A stretch of 42,279 nt of DNA. It comes from an uncultured Lachnospiraceae bacterium. Its GTDB lineage: Bacteria > Bacillota > Clostridia > Lachnospirales > Lachnospiraceae. The position numbers were made by a program, and so were the translations under genes. The stretch lies in assembly GCA_900317825.1 (NCBI GenBank), contig ONIH01000027.1:1-42279 (forward strand). Direction: 5' to 3'. How positions within the stretch are numbered: position 1 is the first letter of the stretch; the number at the start of each line of letters is the position of its first letter. Below, piece after piece: positions 42,085 through 42,279 of the stretch. Below the pieces are notes generated by a model that was given only the letters and a program-made list of their open reading frames with translations, did no database searches and had not been told where the DNA came from.

Positions 42085-42279
42085 ATGAATGACACAAACC
42101 TCGCTCTTCTTGAAAAGAACAGAGACATACTCTCGACACGTGACCTGGCAACAGGAACGATCGCCACTTACACATCATACTCATCAATGCGATAGACAAT
42201 CCGAAGCACAAGGCCGAGATCGCACTTCTGTATTCATCGGGCATACGTGTAAGTGAGCTGTGCCGTCTGCACTGTGGAG
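42085..42279 (+). pseudogene. tyrosine recombinase fragment, frameshifted with internal deletion
   Basis: From ATG 42085 the frame reads MNDTNLALLEKNRDILSTRD then LATGTIATYTSY, the start of the SAM-like core-binding domain of XerC/D or phage-type integrases. It stops at 42193-42195. In another frame, from about 42180 to the window end, it reads INAIDNPKHKAEIALLYSSG then IRVSELCRLHCG, which is the beginning of the catalytic domain, with the first catalytic arginine in SGIRVSELC. About 80-120 residues that normally lie between are missing, so this is a deletion plus frameshift, not a simple error. It lacks room for a promoter behind the terminator. The remainder is outside the window. Confidence 0.75.

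Overview
The window looks like the chromosome of a strictly anaerobic, saccharolytic, probably motile member of the Clostridia, most likely Lachnospiraceae (Butyrivibrio/Oribacterium-like). This is inferred from gene content: a 2-hydroxyacyl-CoA dehydratase activase, indolepyruvate:ferredoxin oxidoreductase with a PaaK-type ligase, an iron-dependent butanol-type dehydrogenase, a domain-swapped GH3 beta-glucosidase of the Butyrivibrio type, CIRCE-controlled groESL, strong AGGAGG ribosome sites and sigma-A-like promoters. No rRNA, tRNA, CRISPR array or prophage was seen.

Layout. 1-2.5 kb: 5' part of a dehydratase activase (minus), a flavin-reductase-like protein (plus) and an aldose epimerase-like protein (minus). 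2.5-9.7 kb: a compact minus-strand operon, degenerate rhodanese > type I pullulanase > trpS > hisS > aspS > stand-alone PAS protein, closed by a hairpin terminator. 9.7-10.6 kb: efp and a small unknown gene, ending in a hairpin directly in front of the rhodanese start codon. 10.7-15.8 kb: a small unknown gene, then a tightly spaced minus-strand set, chemoreceptor > sugar-binding lipoprotein > ychF > nrdR. 15.8-16.0 kb: a 170-bp non-coding element with 16-bp terminal inverted repeats and an 8-bp target duplication, inserted between the chemoreceptor and an alpha/beta hydrolase. 16-20.7 kb: hydrolase (plus), GH3 (minus) and alcohol dehydrogenase (plus), the last two fired from overlapping divergent promoters. 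20.7-24.4 kb: iorA-iorB-paaK for aryl-pyruvate oxidation; iorA carries a small deletion and frameshift. 24.4-26 kb: an AAA ATPase/DUF4143 gene preceded by 32-bp direct repeats, with a gene remnant behind it. 26-31 kb: larE, a DUF438/hemerythrin/PAS protein, and a pncB > cobU-like > HD phosphohydrolase operon. 31-35 kb: a FIST-domain hybrid histidine kinase with an output-less double-receiver protein. 35-38.1 kb: TIM-barrel protein, small unknown protein, groESL with CIRCE. 38.3-40 kb: a FlK-like thioesterase translationally coupled to a nitrilase-HD fusion protein. 40-42.3 kb: a Na/Pi cotransporter with PhoU domain, then a broken tyrosine recombinase at the window edge.

The most interesting items are the short inverted-repeat element with its target duplication, the thioesterase/nitrilase-HD pair whose nitrilase lacks the usual catalytic lysine, the FIST phosphorelay, the ATPase with its repeat array, and several genes whose starts lack a Shine-Dalgarno site (larE looks leaderless). 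All functional calls come from reading motifs by eye; no database search was run.
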